This document shows positions 23,830-35,014 of a stretch of DNA of 64,000 bases, in pieces (position 1 is the stretch's first letter; every line of letters begins with the position of its first letter). The position numbers and the translations under genes are program-made. The stretch is from NCBI RefSeq assembly GCF_027409185.1, contig NC_084472.1, forward strand, positions 49,463,427 through 49,527,426, given 5' to 3'. A model generated the notes under the pieces. The model was not told where the DNA came from and ran no database searches. It saw only the letters and a program-made list of their open reading frames with translations. Source of the stretch: Cynocephalus volans. Taxonomy: Eukaryota; Chordata; Mammalia; Dermoptera; Cynocephalidae.

Positions 23830-26153
23830 CTGTAAGAAAGAGTTAAAAAAGATAAAGAATTTGAAGATTTACCTATTGAATTTACAGGTTTATGGAAAGC
23901 AGGATTCTTGTCTTATTCACTGTTGATTCCCTGCATAGGGCTTATGATAGGATAAATAGTTATGAAGGAAGGAAGGAAAAAGAAAGAAAAAGATTGAGTA
24001 ATTTACAGACTCATCCTTACAAATAAAAATTTTACAAAAAATATCAAGTAGATAGAATATATCTTAAAATCTTTAGTGTTAGGCACCTTTTCCTTTTTGT
24101 CATTTTACTGACTTTTAAAAATTATATAAGTAATGTATGCTTACTATGAAAATTTAAGCAATACAGAATTTTCATAATTAAAGAGGTTTATCCCTCCCTT
24201 ATTCTGTTCCCCAGAGGTAATCACTGTTTATAGTTTTAACTGTATCTTAGACAGTTGTCTATGTATATAAAAAGGGAGCATATGCATATGTATTCCACAT
24301 ACACCAATACACAATTTTGTTTTTTAAAAAATGAGATATTTTTATTTTTCTGCAACTAGTTTTATTTTCCTCTTAATAGGATATCATGTACTTCCTTCTG
24401 TGTCTATATATACAGATCTGCTTAACTGTTTTTCATGGCCACATATAGTATTTCACACTCTATTTAACAGTCCTTTTATCGACTATCATTTAGGTTGGAA
24501 GGAGAATACAATTTTACCAAATTCTTTTAGAGGGTATGAAGACCACTGCTCCCAACCAATAGCATGAGTGCCCATTTTCTAATATCCTTCTCTATGCAGT
24601 TTAGACTATTTTCACAGATCTCAAATGGCTGGATTGAGAATACTTATTAGAAGTTTGTTTGGTCTTAAATCTCTATTTGAGTTTACTATGGCTTTACACA
24701 CGTAGAAAGCCTTTCCAGTATTTACTAGAGAGTAATTTTACTACTGATAATGTGTTTTATAAGTGTCCTGCATGGCTTGTTTACAATGTTGGTTGTCCAA
24801 AATGTTGGGCTGCATGGAAAGAGAAGGTACGAAAGACTCATTTTTTTGTCAGCATCTTTCTCTCCAACTATGAATGAGACTATATCTTTACCCTAGCAAG
24901 ATGCGAAGTGGAGTTCCTACTCTAGATAGGATATCTAGATTAAAGCTTTTGTCCCATATATTTGCAGTGAAAAGGAAGAGTTGACAAGGTGCAAGAAGGG
25001 GCCTTGGCCTGTGAAGCATACTTTAGGATGCATAACTTCTCAGCTCGAGTCCCTGACAGCAACTGATGTACCTCACTGATTTGGAGCAGTAGTCCTTTGT
25101 TTGTTTTGTTCCCTCCTGCTATGAAGAATAAAGTCTTGGCCATAGATTCAAATTTGACAAATGGGTAGAAAGACCACACATTGTTATTATAATTATTATT
25201 ATCATCCACACCACTGATCCTATCCATTAATGCAAACAATTGTGAGGGATCTTTTAGTTTGCTCATTCAGTAGAGAAAACATTAAGGAATATAGGTCTAA
25301 AATTTAATTTTATTTGGTTATCTTCACATAAATATTGTATTTCTTGTATTGAGAGGCTTATATCTAACCAATATAAAGTTTTACACTTAATCTACGTGCC
25401 AATATCTTTTACTTAATAAACCATTTAATAAAAATTAAAACTTAAGGAATTTGTGAAATGATATACATTAAATTAGAGTACATGCTTTTACAGAATATAT
25501 GTATTCTATGTTGCCATCTTATCCCTAGTCTGACTACCTGTAGGCAGTGACTCATCTCTGATTTCTCCAGGTTTTCTCTTATCTGAATATACCTACTGGA
25601 TTTCCCTTCTGTAGGTATCTGCTTTCAGTAGGTAGTCCACTGGAAATAATTCATTCAAGGTAAAGCAATCATTGCGGGTAAATGTAAGTGTGTTGTAATT
25701 CTAGGAAAATTTATCTATTTATTTATTTGTTTGTTTGTTTATTTATTTATTTATGGCAGCTGGTTGGTAAGGGGTAAATGATGTTTACCCCTTCATTTAC
25801 CATGTTTGGTAATTGATCCAAACATTTTTAATTCACAAAAATTCCTTAATTTATAGAAGTGACTCTAATGGGGAAATACAAAACATCAAGGAAAGTTTAA
25901 CTGTGGGAAAATGTTTGGGTATGTTTGACTATTTCCAGAAACTTCAAATCACACTTTATAGAAAATTATCTATTCTCATTATACTTAATATAAAAACAAT
26001 TATAAAAAGTTATTTTTAAAATGCACTTAGGGTCAGTTTTTTTCACAACAGAATATGCTGGTACATATTTCTACTGATGAGCCAGGAATCCTGCATTAAT
26101 TCACAAATTGAACTAAAAAAACTGTTAAAATAAAAAATGTAAATAACACTTAC
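23830..26153 (-). other. STARD6: STARD6 intron 5 with LINE-like and SINE fragments
   Basis: Intron between the GTAAGT donor of exon 5 (26153-26148 on the minus strand) and the acceptor of exon 6. Contents: a LINE-3'UTR-like stretch at about 24090-24480 (with 'cccagaggtaatcactgttta'-type sequence over 24210-24230), an ATTT/GTTT-rich simple repeat at 25709-25753 followed by 'ggcagctggttgg' at about 25755, and otherwise AT-rich DNA. No other gene was seen. Confidence 0.55.
25709..25785 (-). repeat. ATTT/GTTT simple repeat with possible t-SINE remnant
   Basis: A TTTA/TTTG-rich run of about 45 bp is followed by 'ggcagctggttggtaagggg', which resembles the reversed 3' end of the window's tRNA-Ile SINE. 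If real, only about 25 bases of the SINE head remain. This is weak evidence. Confidence 0.35.
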
Positions 26154-26247
26154 TCTCTCAGTGGTGAACATACATAGCCACAAGGATGGTTATAACCACG
26201 GATATAATTTGAAGATGGAGGATATTCCGGAAAAACCACACTGTTAG
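26154..26247 (-). CDS. STARD6: STARD6 coding exon 5
   Basis: This 94-nt exon encodes residues 129-160: after a split Ser it reads [20 protein letters not shown] and then [30 protein letters not shown] is the strongest STARD6 signature in the window and lies in the beta-sheet wall of the START cavity. The acceptor is the AG at 26249-26248, and the donor is GTAAGT starting at 26153. An AG a few bases further in ('ctaacag') would break the frame, so the upstream AG was chosen because its phase fits exons 4 and 6. Confidence 0.93.
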
Positions 26248-27189
26248 CTAAGTGATTAAAAAAAAAATTATTCCACAAAGATGAAAAATTCCATTTCCAA
26301 TAACGTATTTAAAAAATTGTATGATATAGCATTTAATTTAAATTAGTTATCAGCACTAACATTAGTTTTATACATGTGTATGTATGTTTGCACATATGAA
26401 TGTGCACACAAACCAAAACTGAGAAAATACCAATATGAGCAGTATTGTCCTATCAAACTTTTTCCCACTAGTATTTAAAAAGATGCTGTTACATTTTTAC
26501 AATAAAAATTGTTAAAAGTATCATTTAGTTACTTTCTGAGATTTGAAGCAAAAGAAATCACAAAAGAAAAGACTTCTATTAGGGTTATGGGTTCATGGAT
26601 TTTTTTGTTAATCATATTTTTTAAAAAATAAAATATTTGAAGTGGTTAGATGGTCTGTCAATAAAGATAGTTTAAAATGCCTTCTTCTGCCAATGCCCTG
26701 TAGCTAACTTCAAAGTTCAGCTAAAAATGAATAGAGTTTATTTAGGAATTATGCAGCATAAAATCTGTATTGCATGTGGATGCAGAGGGAACTGATTTGA
26801 TTATGACTGAATTCATGATAATTATATATACTCTTTCAAAAATATTTTTAAAAATATATTTGTTTATTTTGTGTGACTGAATCCTGCTCATGTCAGACAA
26901 GATGGATTTTCCTATGTGAGTTTAACATATGTTGGAAATACAATGTTAAACACTAGTTTAGGAGACTAATGTGGTTGAGTGAATTTTCCATTTTTATGGC
27001 CTGTATCATTATCTTAACAGAGCCTATTATGTTGGCATGATGGTACTGCCAGAAGTGATATTAAAATATTTTTTCTGTTTAAAATATGGAGATTATACTT
27101 GTCTTCAAAAAAAACTTGTTATAGTCTACAAACACGTATGAGTCTTTTAGGAGGCATATAGTATGGTAGTTAGCTCTTATTGTGGAAAA

Positions 27190-27325
27190 TCAGAAAGAGG
27201 CGTTTTAATTCTGGTTCAGCTTATAGCTATGTAACTTAATTTCTTAAGTGCTTGATTTCTGTGAGCTTCAGTTTCCTCATTAGTGAGATAATGCATACAA
27301 AATATTTAGCTCAAAATGAGGTGCT
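27190..27325 (+). repeat. MIR-like SINE fragment
   Basis: Shows the typical MIR order: 'ttctggttcagcttatagctatgtaactt', then 'cagtttcctcattagtgaga' and a degenerate tail. The quoted first phrase spans 27210-27238. Old and diverged. Confidence 0.6.
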
Positions 27326-27334
27326 GAGTAAGCT

Positions 27335-27540
27335 AGGAAGGAAGGAAGGAAGGAAGGAAGGAAGGAAGGAAGGAAGGAAGGAAGGAAGGAGGAAGGAAGG
27401 AAGGAAGGAAGGAAGGAAGGAAGGAAGGAAGGAAGGAAGGAAGGAAGGAAGGAAGGAAGGAAGGAAGGAAGGAAGGAAGGAAGGAAGGAAGGAAGGAAGG
27501 AAGGAAGGAAGGAAGGAAGGAAGGAAGGGAAGGAAGGGAA
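27335..27540 (+). repeat. (GGAA)n microsatellite, about 206 bp
   Basis: Near-perfect tetranucleotide array of GGAA (TTCC on the other strand) of about 50 units, with one missing A at about 27390 and two extra G positions near the right end. GGAA is the core of ETS-factor sites. The 127-codon plus-strand and 83-102-codon minus-strand frames across it (repeating Lys-Glu-Gly-Arg or Ser-Phe-Leu-Pro) are products of the repeat and are not genes. Confidence 0.98.
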
Positions 27541-28427
27541 AGAAACATAAAGAAGAAAACTATGAATATTCTTTGGAAATTCATTCAATGGGAATTTCTC
27601 GTAACAAATTCAGTGGGGATTTGTACACCGAATGACTGATTACCTCTAGTTGTTGATTTGAACCTCTTTCTTTTTTATCTTCCCTATGACCATGAATAAT
27701 GAATAATGAGTTAGAAATGGTCTGCTTAATTGTCCCTATCCCCAAATAGCTTATAGTAGGGGAAACTATTCAGATAAGAATGGTGAGATTAAATTAAATT
27801 ATAGAGAAACAGGACTCTATGCCACTGGTCCACCAAAGCCCCTTCACCATGAGTTATCTTGTCTAAGTCCAAAGATCCTTATAGTATGAAATGCTATGTT
27901 TTGAGTTAATAATGTAAGTTAGGTAATAGTTATACATGTGCATTTTACAGAGTGAACATGTGGTGAGGGGGATCTGGGGATATACCAAAATCTCCAGTTT
28001 CTCAAAGAAATATAAGCACATTTATCTAAAGACCCATCTAGCAGAAAGTTCTTTAATAGTTTTATCAGTTACTAAATATGCTCATTCTAAGCAATTCAAA
28101 TATAAAACTATATCCAAAAATTTTGTTTCTTAGGATTTTAAAAATGTATACCTTAAGGTTTTAGCTTACAAGTATCTATCTGTACTTAGTGCTGTGGGGT
28201 ATATGCTGCAAAAGTCCAAGAGATGCCATAATCATTTATTAGTCTATAAATGGCACTAAATATCAGGCATGTTTACATGATACATGTACTTGTTGGTCCC
28301 ACTGAGTAAATAAAAAAATAAAGGAAATAATTGAAAATATAGTTTCTTCCAAACTGTGAACTAAAGGGAAAAAATTTATTAATGACTCATACTAATTCCA
28401 AAATGTGGGCAAGATATTTCAACTTAC

Positions 28428-28545
28428 AACTGATAATGTCCATATTCCCTTCGCAGCGTTTAATATATACTAAGTCGATAAAGTCTCGAGGGGAAATTGA
28501 GCCCAAGGCAAAACTTTGTGTAATGGAATGACATATGCATGTGTC
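28428..28545 (-). CDS. STARD6: STARD6 coding exon 4
   Basis: This 118-nt exon encodes residues 90-128 plus one base of Ser129. It reads [21 protein letters not shown], then [28 protein letters not shown] is a conserved START-family core motif. The acceptor AG is at 28547-28546. The donor is GTAAGT at 28427-28422, and the joint to exon 5 restores a Ser codon. The Phe of human 'DTFICH' is Cys here, and a Tyr of 'IKRYEG' is also Cys. Confidence 0.94.
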
Positions 28546-28739
28546 CTGCAACAAATCAAACCATAAAGATTGCAACAATTATTTAATATCTATTCTTCAT
28601 ATTGTTCCTCAAAGAATTTCATTGTACAAGATTGGCTTCTATTTGGAAAAAGCGGGGCTTTGAAGTTTTAAGACCAAATCTGCTTGCATTTTCAGTGTTA
28701 AAGGAGGATTAGATCTATAATTATAAGTGTAGGAAATTC

Positions 28740-28885
28740 AGCAAGTAATCTTGAGTTCATTTACTCTTTCAATTTTTAGATGGAGAAATCAAAGCCTAAT
28801 ATTAAATCACATACACAACTAGATATAAGTGCAGAACTAGAGCCCAGGTTTCTCGATTCCCAGTACAGTACTATTTCTAGTATTC
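28740..28885 (+). repeat. MIR-like fragment
   Basis: 'agatggagaaatcaaagcct' at about 28778 followed by 'agaactagagcccaggtttct' region (28833-28853) is the usual MIR/MIR3 layout. Old and diverged. Confidence 0.5.
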
Positions 28886-28968
28886 CACATTGGCTCGGTA
28901 ATATAGTCTGAAAAACACATTGATTTAGCACCCTGTTCTGTAAGGCCTAAAATTAAAAACCAATATTA

Positions 28969-29435
28969 TGTGCCGCCCTAACACCTGGTGAAACTGGGAA
29001 GGACCTGAATGGCCTAACTGCAAGTTCATCTCCCCACTCTGTTCCTGCAGATAATATCCACTAGTCAAACAACTCTCCTTAACAACAGAACTAGCACAGT
29101 TACTACTTATCACTGTTTAGTGTGTTTCAGTTCCCTGCTGGCCTGAGAAATTATTCAAACAAGTCAATCACATCCTCCTGCAGGAACTGGCCCTCACCCC
29201 TTCCTCTTAATAGTACAAAACCTGTCTCCCAGAACCCTGGTTATTCACTCTGTTCCCATGTTGTCCTGTATGACACTGTGTGTCCTCCTCCCCTGGTCTG
29301 TGATTAATGATGAGTAAACTGCTGTCAATCTCACTTGTCCAGTGTCAGGTATTGTGCACTTGGCCATCCTCGTAACTGGAGAGTGAGAATCCCTCCCTCA
29401 CCAGTGGGGTGAATAGGAGGCGATTAAACACACCC
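28969..29435 (+). repeat. LTR-like element, possible solo ERV LTR
   Basis: A block of about 470 bp with the composition and layout of a retroviral LTR: it opens TGTGCC, is C-rich in the middle, has a TATA-like 'ttaatagtacaaaacc' at about 29207, a weak polyadenylation-like 'gatgagtaaac' at about 29309, and a U5-like end near 'gattaaaca' at 29422-29430. No internal viral genes are attached. A 7-bp direct repeat, aatatta, at 28962-28968 and 29454-29460 might be the duplicated target, but the right edge does not then end in CA. The family is not assigned and the call is tentative. Confidence 0.45.
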
Positions 29436-29504
29436 CTGGAGATGAATACTATAAATATTAATAGGAAGATAATAGAAGTTAATTCTTCTTACAATATAAT
29501 GTTA

Positions 29505-29625
29505 TTCAGAGATACTGTGGTATACTGAAAAAGGCATGGAATTTGAAATCAGGAGACCAGGTACACATCCTGGTTCTATCACATATGGCTGTGGTAAGGG
29601 GTAGGTCACATAATCTCTCTGAATC
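29505..29625 (+). repeat. MIR-like fragment
   Basis: The order 'gatactgtggtatactgaaa', then 'gaaatcaggagaccaggtac', 'tcctggttctatcacatat' and 'cataatctctctgaatctt' is that of a MIR core. Diverged. Confidence 0.6.
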
Positions 29626-30164
29626 TTTTTTTTTGATGCCAGGTCTAGTATTTTTTCCATTGTAACAGCTGACTTGCAACAACAGCAGAAAAAAATGCTA
29701 ATGGAAGTGTATGATTAGTATTACTAATCATACAGTGGTAAATGAAATTAGTCCAGTGTTTGACTTTTCATTTGTGATGCACAATATTTCTCAGACTAAA
29801 TGTTCAAATCCCAAGAAGGCCATGGACATGTGTTTTTTGTGGATAGGAACTTCAGGGCTTCTGTACTGAATGGACCTGATTTACTTCCTGGGCTTTTCTA
29901 CAACCTCTCTTTCCTCTCAAACTTTAAGATCAATTTAGTAAAAGTGGGTAAAATTATAGAATTCTAAATAAATGATAAAGTGATGGCAGATATGTGGGGC
30001 ATGTGTTTATTTTTGTTTTGATGAGTGGAATGTGGGTTGGAGACTCAAACCAAAGACCCAGTGATCTGGAATTTTATAAGTACAATCATTTGTGAAAATC
30101 ATAAAAATTAATTTTATTCTACTTCTACCACCTTTTTCTAATAGTTATTATTAGCCAAAAACCC

Positions 30165-30330
30165 AGAGACTTATTTTTTAAAAACAGCTTACTGAGGTAA
30201 AATTTACATACCATAAATTCACCCGTTTTAGCTATACAGTTCGATGAGTTTTCTAAAGTAAATTTATTTAGTTGTGCAACCTTCACCACAATCCTAAAAC
30301 TGAACACTCATCTTTGATTCCTCTCTCCCT
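30165..30330 (-). repeat. Old L1 3'-UTR fragment
   Basis: 'ttactgaggtaaaatttaca' at about 30190, then 'taccataaattcacccgttt' and 'gttgtgcaaccttcaccaca' (30272-30291), is a widespread L1M 3' end read in reverse complement. Confidence 0.65.
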
Positions 30331-30349
30331 GCACCAGTAAGTCCTATGG

Positions 30350-31145
30350 ACTGTACCTTCAAATGCGTCTCTGGGTCCTCTGATTTATCTCCCTCTCCAC
30401 TGCTACCACCCTAGCACAAACCACCACAGTGTCTCATTTGTATTACTATAATAGCCTCCTAACTGTTCTTGCTGATTTCATTCTTGCCCCCTTACAATCC
30501 ATTCTCCTTTCAGCTGTTGTCTTATAAGTGTAAAGCACTTTCTGTCTAAAAGATTCCAATGGCTTCCCACTGAATTTAGAATAAAACTTCTCCCAAAGAC
30601 CTATGAGACTCATACAGAATCTGATCCCAGCATAAACTCTCCAACTTCACCTCTTACTGCTCTTCTTGTTCTTTATGTTAAAACCCCACAGATCTTGTTC
30701 CTCTCTTCATTAAACATGGCCAAACTCTCAGCAGCCTAAAGGTGTCTGCACTTGCTTTCCCTCTTCTGCCATCCTCTCCAGATCTCTGCATGTCTAGCTC
30801 CCTCACCTCCATTTTGTTATTCTACACAAATGTCTCTCACTCAGAGATGCCTTTCCTGACTAGCTATAAATTAGCTGCTCCCAGTCATGGTCATTGTCTG
30901 TACTGTTATCCTTCACTTAATACTTATTCTTATCAATCTTAGCCTTCATAATACTTATCATTATTTGATATTATCTTGTTTTTTAAAAATTGTTTACTTG
31001 TTTATTATGTCTTTTCTGTCTAGAACGTAAGCTCTGTGAAATCAGGTACATTTTGTCTTGTTCCCGTATGTATCTCCAGTGTCTGAAATAGTACATACTT
31101 CACTCAAAAAAAGGAGTTCAAAAAGTATATATAGAATGAATTAGT
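30350..31145 (+). repeat. LINE-2 3' portion
   Basis: About 800 bp of L2-like sequence in sense orientation. Successive phrases are 'ccaatggcttcccactgaat' (30557), 'tccagatctctgcatgtc', 'gagatgcctttcctgact' (30844) and the diagnostic end 'gaacgtaagctctgtgaaatc' region at 31023-31043. The short frame at 30742-30942 lies inside it. Old and inactive. Confidence 0.75.
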
Positions 31146-32090
31146 CAAAAGAACATAAATATCTGTCTGAAAAGGGGTTGGAACAAAGTCAGAATTCCCC
31201 CACAAACAGATTCATAATGGGGGGAAATACAAACAATAACAGAAATGAACAAATTTTAATACATTATATTAAGAGAGAATTATCTTCCAAAGGTGATTAA
31301 TTTTTATAGTGATCTTAATGAATGAGAGATCCATAGTGTGTTGTACCAAAGATCAGAATCTTTATCCCCCTTCTTTTTCCTTGTTTATGCCTCTTTTAAC
31401 CATGTATCATTCTTTCACTCTCATTTTATTCATTTTTTCTTTTCCTGAGCTTCCACTCTACTCTCACTTCACTTTTCTTCTATCTCCTTCTAAACCATGC
31501 TTGCCTCTTACATTCCCTCTTCATCTCACTTGTCTTGAACTTTCTACGCTGATTACCTATATTTTTCTTTTCTCTTTGTTTTGATTCTTCCTCTTCTTAT
31601 CTGTTTAACTGAAATAATTATTTGTAAGTGTTCCTCAACGGCAGCCTTCTATATAATATTATTTCCTTACTTTATACTTTATTCTTACTCTTAAAAGCTA
31701 TATGCTGTTTGTTCTTATTCCTATTATCTAATGTAATATGACTAAGATAAGTCTACTGATTTCTCACTAACAACGCATTCTTAATCTTTGTTTTCCATGT
31801 AATGGAAGTGAATCTCTCAGTTCAGTTCCCTCATAAAAAAAGGCACACATCAGTAAGAGTGCTTACCAGATTCAGAATGTGATATGCATTACAAGCAGAA
31901 TAAAGCTAATTGGAATTAAACTCTTGACTAATAACGAGGGAAGTTATAAATCTTTTATAAAGATTCGAAGTCAATTTGAATCTATAAAATTCTAAGCATC
32001 TGCATAACATAGTTTTAAACTTAACTCACTAAGATATAAAACTAAAAATATAATAATACAGTAAAAGTTCAGAATTAAACAACAAATTAC

Positions 32091-32217
32091 CGCATCAATC
32101 CTATGTACCATATTGTACACTTTCAATGACTTATCCCATGTAACTCTGTTTCCAGGTTGGTAGAGGAAATCAGATAGGTTAGCTGTTGATTCTGGAATTA
32201 TCCCTTCAACACGATAT
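32091..32217 (-). CDS. STARD6: STARD6 coding exon 3
   Basis: This 127-nt exon encodes residues 47-89. After completing a Leu codon it reads [20 protein letters not shown], then [37 protein letters not shown] is a conserved START-domain segment that forms part of the cavity entrance. The acceptor AG is at 32219-32218 and the donor GTAATT at 32090. The frame ends on a codon boundary, matching exon 4. Confidence 0.94.
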
Positions 32218-32633
32218 CTATAGTTAACAAAATAAAGAAAATTCAAGAGTTAATGTTAATCTAAGCTGAAAATATAATGCTATTGAAGTATAAAGGAAGG
32301 CTAGTTTAGCAAACAACTGTGAAGAAAATATGAAGATAGTATCAGCAAAATTAATGCATTAATATTTAACTGGAAATAGCAAGGTTTATTTAAATATGCA
32401 CAGCAATAATTAGCACATATTTCAAAATTCATTTTTCTACAAATTTTTATAATGTTTCTATAGTTGTCTTTTTTAAAGGGCTGCTTTTATTTAGAATTAT
32501 TCTAAAATCTTTCTACTAAAATTTTACCTGCTGTATTTGTCATAAGCCAACAGTAATTGATAAGAAGTTTATGTGGTTATACATCTTCTGGCTTCAGTTC
32601 TTAATTTAAGGATGTAATGTCGTCTACTGAGAG

Positions 32634-32806
32634 GTCAGCAAACTATTTGGTAGAGGTCCAGATAGTAAATAACTTAGGTTTTGAAGGCCATATGGTCTCT
32701 GTCATAACTATTCAACTCTGCTGGTGTAGTGGTAAAGCAGCCATAGATAATGTATAATGAATGGGTGTGGCTGTGTTACAATTAAACTTTATAGACACTG
32801 ACTTTC
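32634..32806 (+). repeat. hAT-type non-autonomous DNA transposon fragment
   Basis: 'gtcagcaaactatttggtag' at 32634, then 'ggccatatggtctctgtcat' (32688), 'caactctgctggtgtagtgg' and 'ggctgtgttacaattaaact' (32769) follow a common mammalian MITE. I remember it as hAT-related but cannot give the subfamily. The right terminus is lost. Confidence 0.6.
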
Positions 32807-33639
32807 GAATTTCATTTATTTCTCACATGTCAGGAAATACGCTTCTTTTGATTTTGTTTCATCCATTTAAAAAATGTAAAAATCATTCTTAGCTCTAAGG
32901 CTGTGCAGAAATACAGAATACTTGGTCATAGTCCAACCCCCAACCTAGAGGAACTAGTACTGTTATGAATTAGTGTAAATTCTGGCTTAAGATCAGTGAC
33001 TTGGGCAAGTAAGTAACCTTTGTGTGGGTTTGGTTATCCATCAATAAAATTAAGGCAGTGTGAGAAAACTGGATTAAGTATCACATGTCTTGGGAAATGT
33101 AAAACATCAGTGTCTTGAGTACTTGAGTCTATTATCCAATGAGCAATTCAGCGTATGCTGTGTTTGAGGCTCTTCACAGATATCAATTTTGCCATGTAGC
33201 TTTTATATCTATTAATCATTAAGCTGTGACCTCAGGTCAAATTTAAAATATTTTAACTATTCTCTCCTGTTTCTCTTAGTTTCTGACAAACTTCAGCTGG
33301 TATCTGGAACAACTTACAGATCAGTATACATGAAGTTACACTTTTCACAAACTGTTTTGATGAAGCTTTCAGACTGTAGTGAAAACTTTTTGGTAAATGT
33401 GGATTTGTATTAACACATTAATTTTAATTTAATTAATGATTACTTAATCATTTTATAGCCTTTTATGTTTTTTGTGAATGAGTAATGCCAGAAAAGCAAC
33501 TAGGAGGGCAAGGAAGGAGAAAAATAATGTGAAATGTCTATTTTTGCATACTAAAAACTATAAACCTGTAATAGAAAATTCTTATAGGCTTTTAGTGATC
33601 TTATTTTTGGCATTTCCTATGTAATATTAATGAGTTGGG

Positions 33640-34669
33640 GGTAGGACTTCCAGAGTGACTATGTTAGGAGTTTAGTAAACCATCTCCACAATGAAACAAT
33701 AATTTTACTGGTGAAAATTATTTTTTTAAAAAATCATTTAAATGGGTAAAGGGTCACAAAAATCAACTACAATGTATATTGAGAAGTTAAAATTAAAAAA
33801 AAAAAATTTAAAAATCACTTAGAGTCTAGAAATTGACCTAAGGGCATACAGGAAATGGAAAAACATTTTTCAAGAAAATCTACTAAATCTGGGTAGGAAA
33901 AGTGAGAGTCTGTGGTATTTGTGCCACAACCTGCTTCCAGTCACCCCCTCACCCCTACAGAGGCTTTACTCAAGGTAGGTGCAGAGAAGACAGGCGTTCC
34001 CTCTCCCGACGAGCTTCCAGTCTAGGGCTATGGTTTCACCCTAGGAAGGGCAGGACACTGAAATCCCTCACCCTTAACCCCAAGCTAATGTAGTGGAAGG
34101 TCTATGCACTGCTGAGAAGACTAGGGCTTTTTTATCCCATCGGCCGTCACTGGTACGGGGAGGGCTCTTCCCAAAGCACATTAAGGGTGTGAATACTGGA
34201 ACATAAATTGCTCTTCCTCCTACAACTCCCCCAATAAGAGGGGTAAGCTGAGAAAGTCAGAGTACCATTCCTCCCCTACCCCACCCCCACCTCCTGCTCC
34301 CACTCATAGAGTGGGGGGGGGGGTCACTTGTCTCCAGTGTAGTAGTGCATAGGTTCTGCTTAGGGAGAAAGGCAAGCCATAAGGACTGGCAGCATCTCAG
34401 CTATGCCTGACGAGACTGATTTTATTTGAAACACAAAGTGGAGAAATTTTCAGAAACAATAGAGATTTCTGTTGGTGAACAATTAGAAGACTAGTAGTTA
34501 CATGAAACTAATGGCAGCCAGAAGTTTAACAGAGGGAACCAGGGAAAGGAAAAGCTAAAATGGCCCACTTAAGATCATACTCATCCCTGGGGGGTTTGGA
34601 AGGCTGTGTATATGCATAGGCTGCACCTACTCAGTAGCAATCAGAGCAAGATGTAGGCAGACTTGAAAG
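33640..34669 (+). repeat. Old L1 5'-region sequence (left part), tentative
   Basis: Mixed composition with a GC-richer stretch at 33900-34420, including a 10-base G-run at about 34313-34322. This is consistent with a decayed L1 5' UTR ahead of the recognisable ORF1 sequence further right. The 63-codon frame at 33902 is not supported as a gene. Confidence 0.35.
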
Positions 34670-34671
34670 TA

Positions 34672-35008
34672 CAGTTGGCCCTCCATATCTGTGGGTTCTG
34701 CATTTGTGGATTCAACCAACTGCAGATTGAAAATATCTGAAGAAAAGAATTGGACCTGTACTGAACATGTACAGACATTTTTTTTGTCATTATTCTCTAA
34801 ATAATACAGTATAACAAATATTTACATAGCATTTACAATGTGTTAGTTATTTTAAGTAATCTAGACTTGATTTAAAGTATACAGGAGGGTGTGATAGGTT
34901 TTATGCAAATACCATGCCATTTTATATCAGGGACTTGAACATCCATAGCCTTTAGTATCCGTGGGTGGGTTCTGGAATCAATCCTCCATGGATACCGAGG
35001 GATGAGTA
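34672..35008 (-). mobile_element. MER2 (Tigger-derived MITE)
   Basis: Starts CAGTTGGCCCTCCATATC next to a TA at 34670-34671, contains 'ctgaacatgtacagac' and 'taagtaatctagacttgat' (34854-34872), and ends with the 'ggataccgagggatgag' terminus before TATA. This is the reverse complement of the MER2 consensus I remember. It is a TcMar-Tigger non-autonomous element with a TA target. It is slightly decayed and codes for nothing. Confidence 0.85.
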
Positions 35009-35014
35009 TATTCC

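Larger units (their letters stand above)
26248..28427 (-). other. STARD6: STARD6 intron 4 with MIR and GGAA microsatellite
   Basis: Intron of about 2.2 kb. It holds a MIR-like fragment at about 27190-27325 directly joined to the GGAA array at 27335. The rest is AT-rich with no recognisable gene or RNA. Confidence 0.55.
28546..32090 (-). other. STARD6: STARD6 intron 3
   Basis: About 3.5-kb intron holding MIR fragments, an LTR-like element, an L1 3'UTR fragment and an L2 3' end, listed separately. The region 31150-32085 shows T-rich and C-rich low-complexity DNA (31360-31600) and nothing nameable. The donor of exon 3 is a non-ideal GTAATT. Confidence 0.55.

Noticed and set aside
26235-26247. 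Alternative acceptor (AG of 'ctaacag') for STARD6 exon 5
   Set aside because: It would put exon 5 out of phase with exon 4; the AG at 26249-26248 restores the conserved Ser-x-Ser-Val-x-Phe-Pro reading.
27252-27635. 127-codon plus-strand frame and 83-102-codon minus-strand frames across the GGAA array
   Set aside because: They exist only because a tetranucleotide repeat cannot generate stops in some frames; there are no splice sites, start context or homology.
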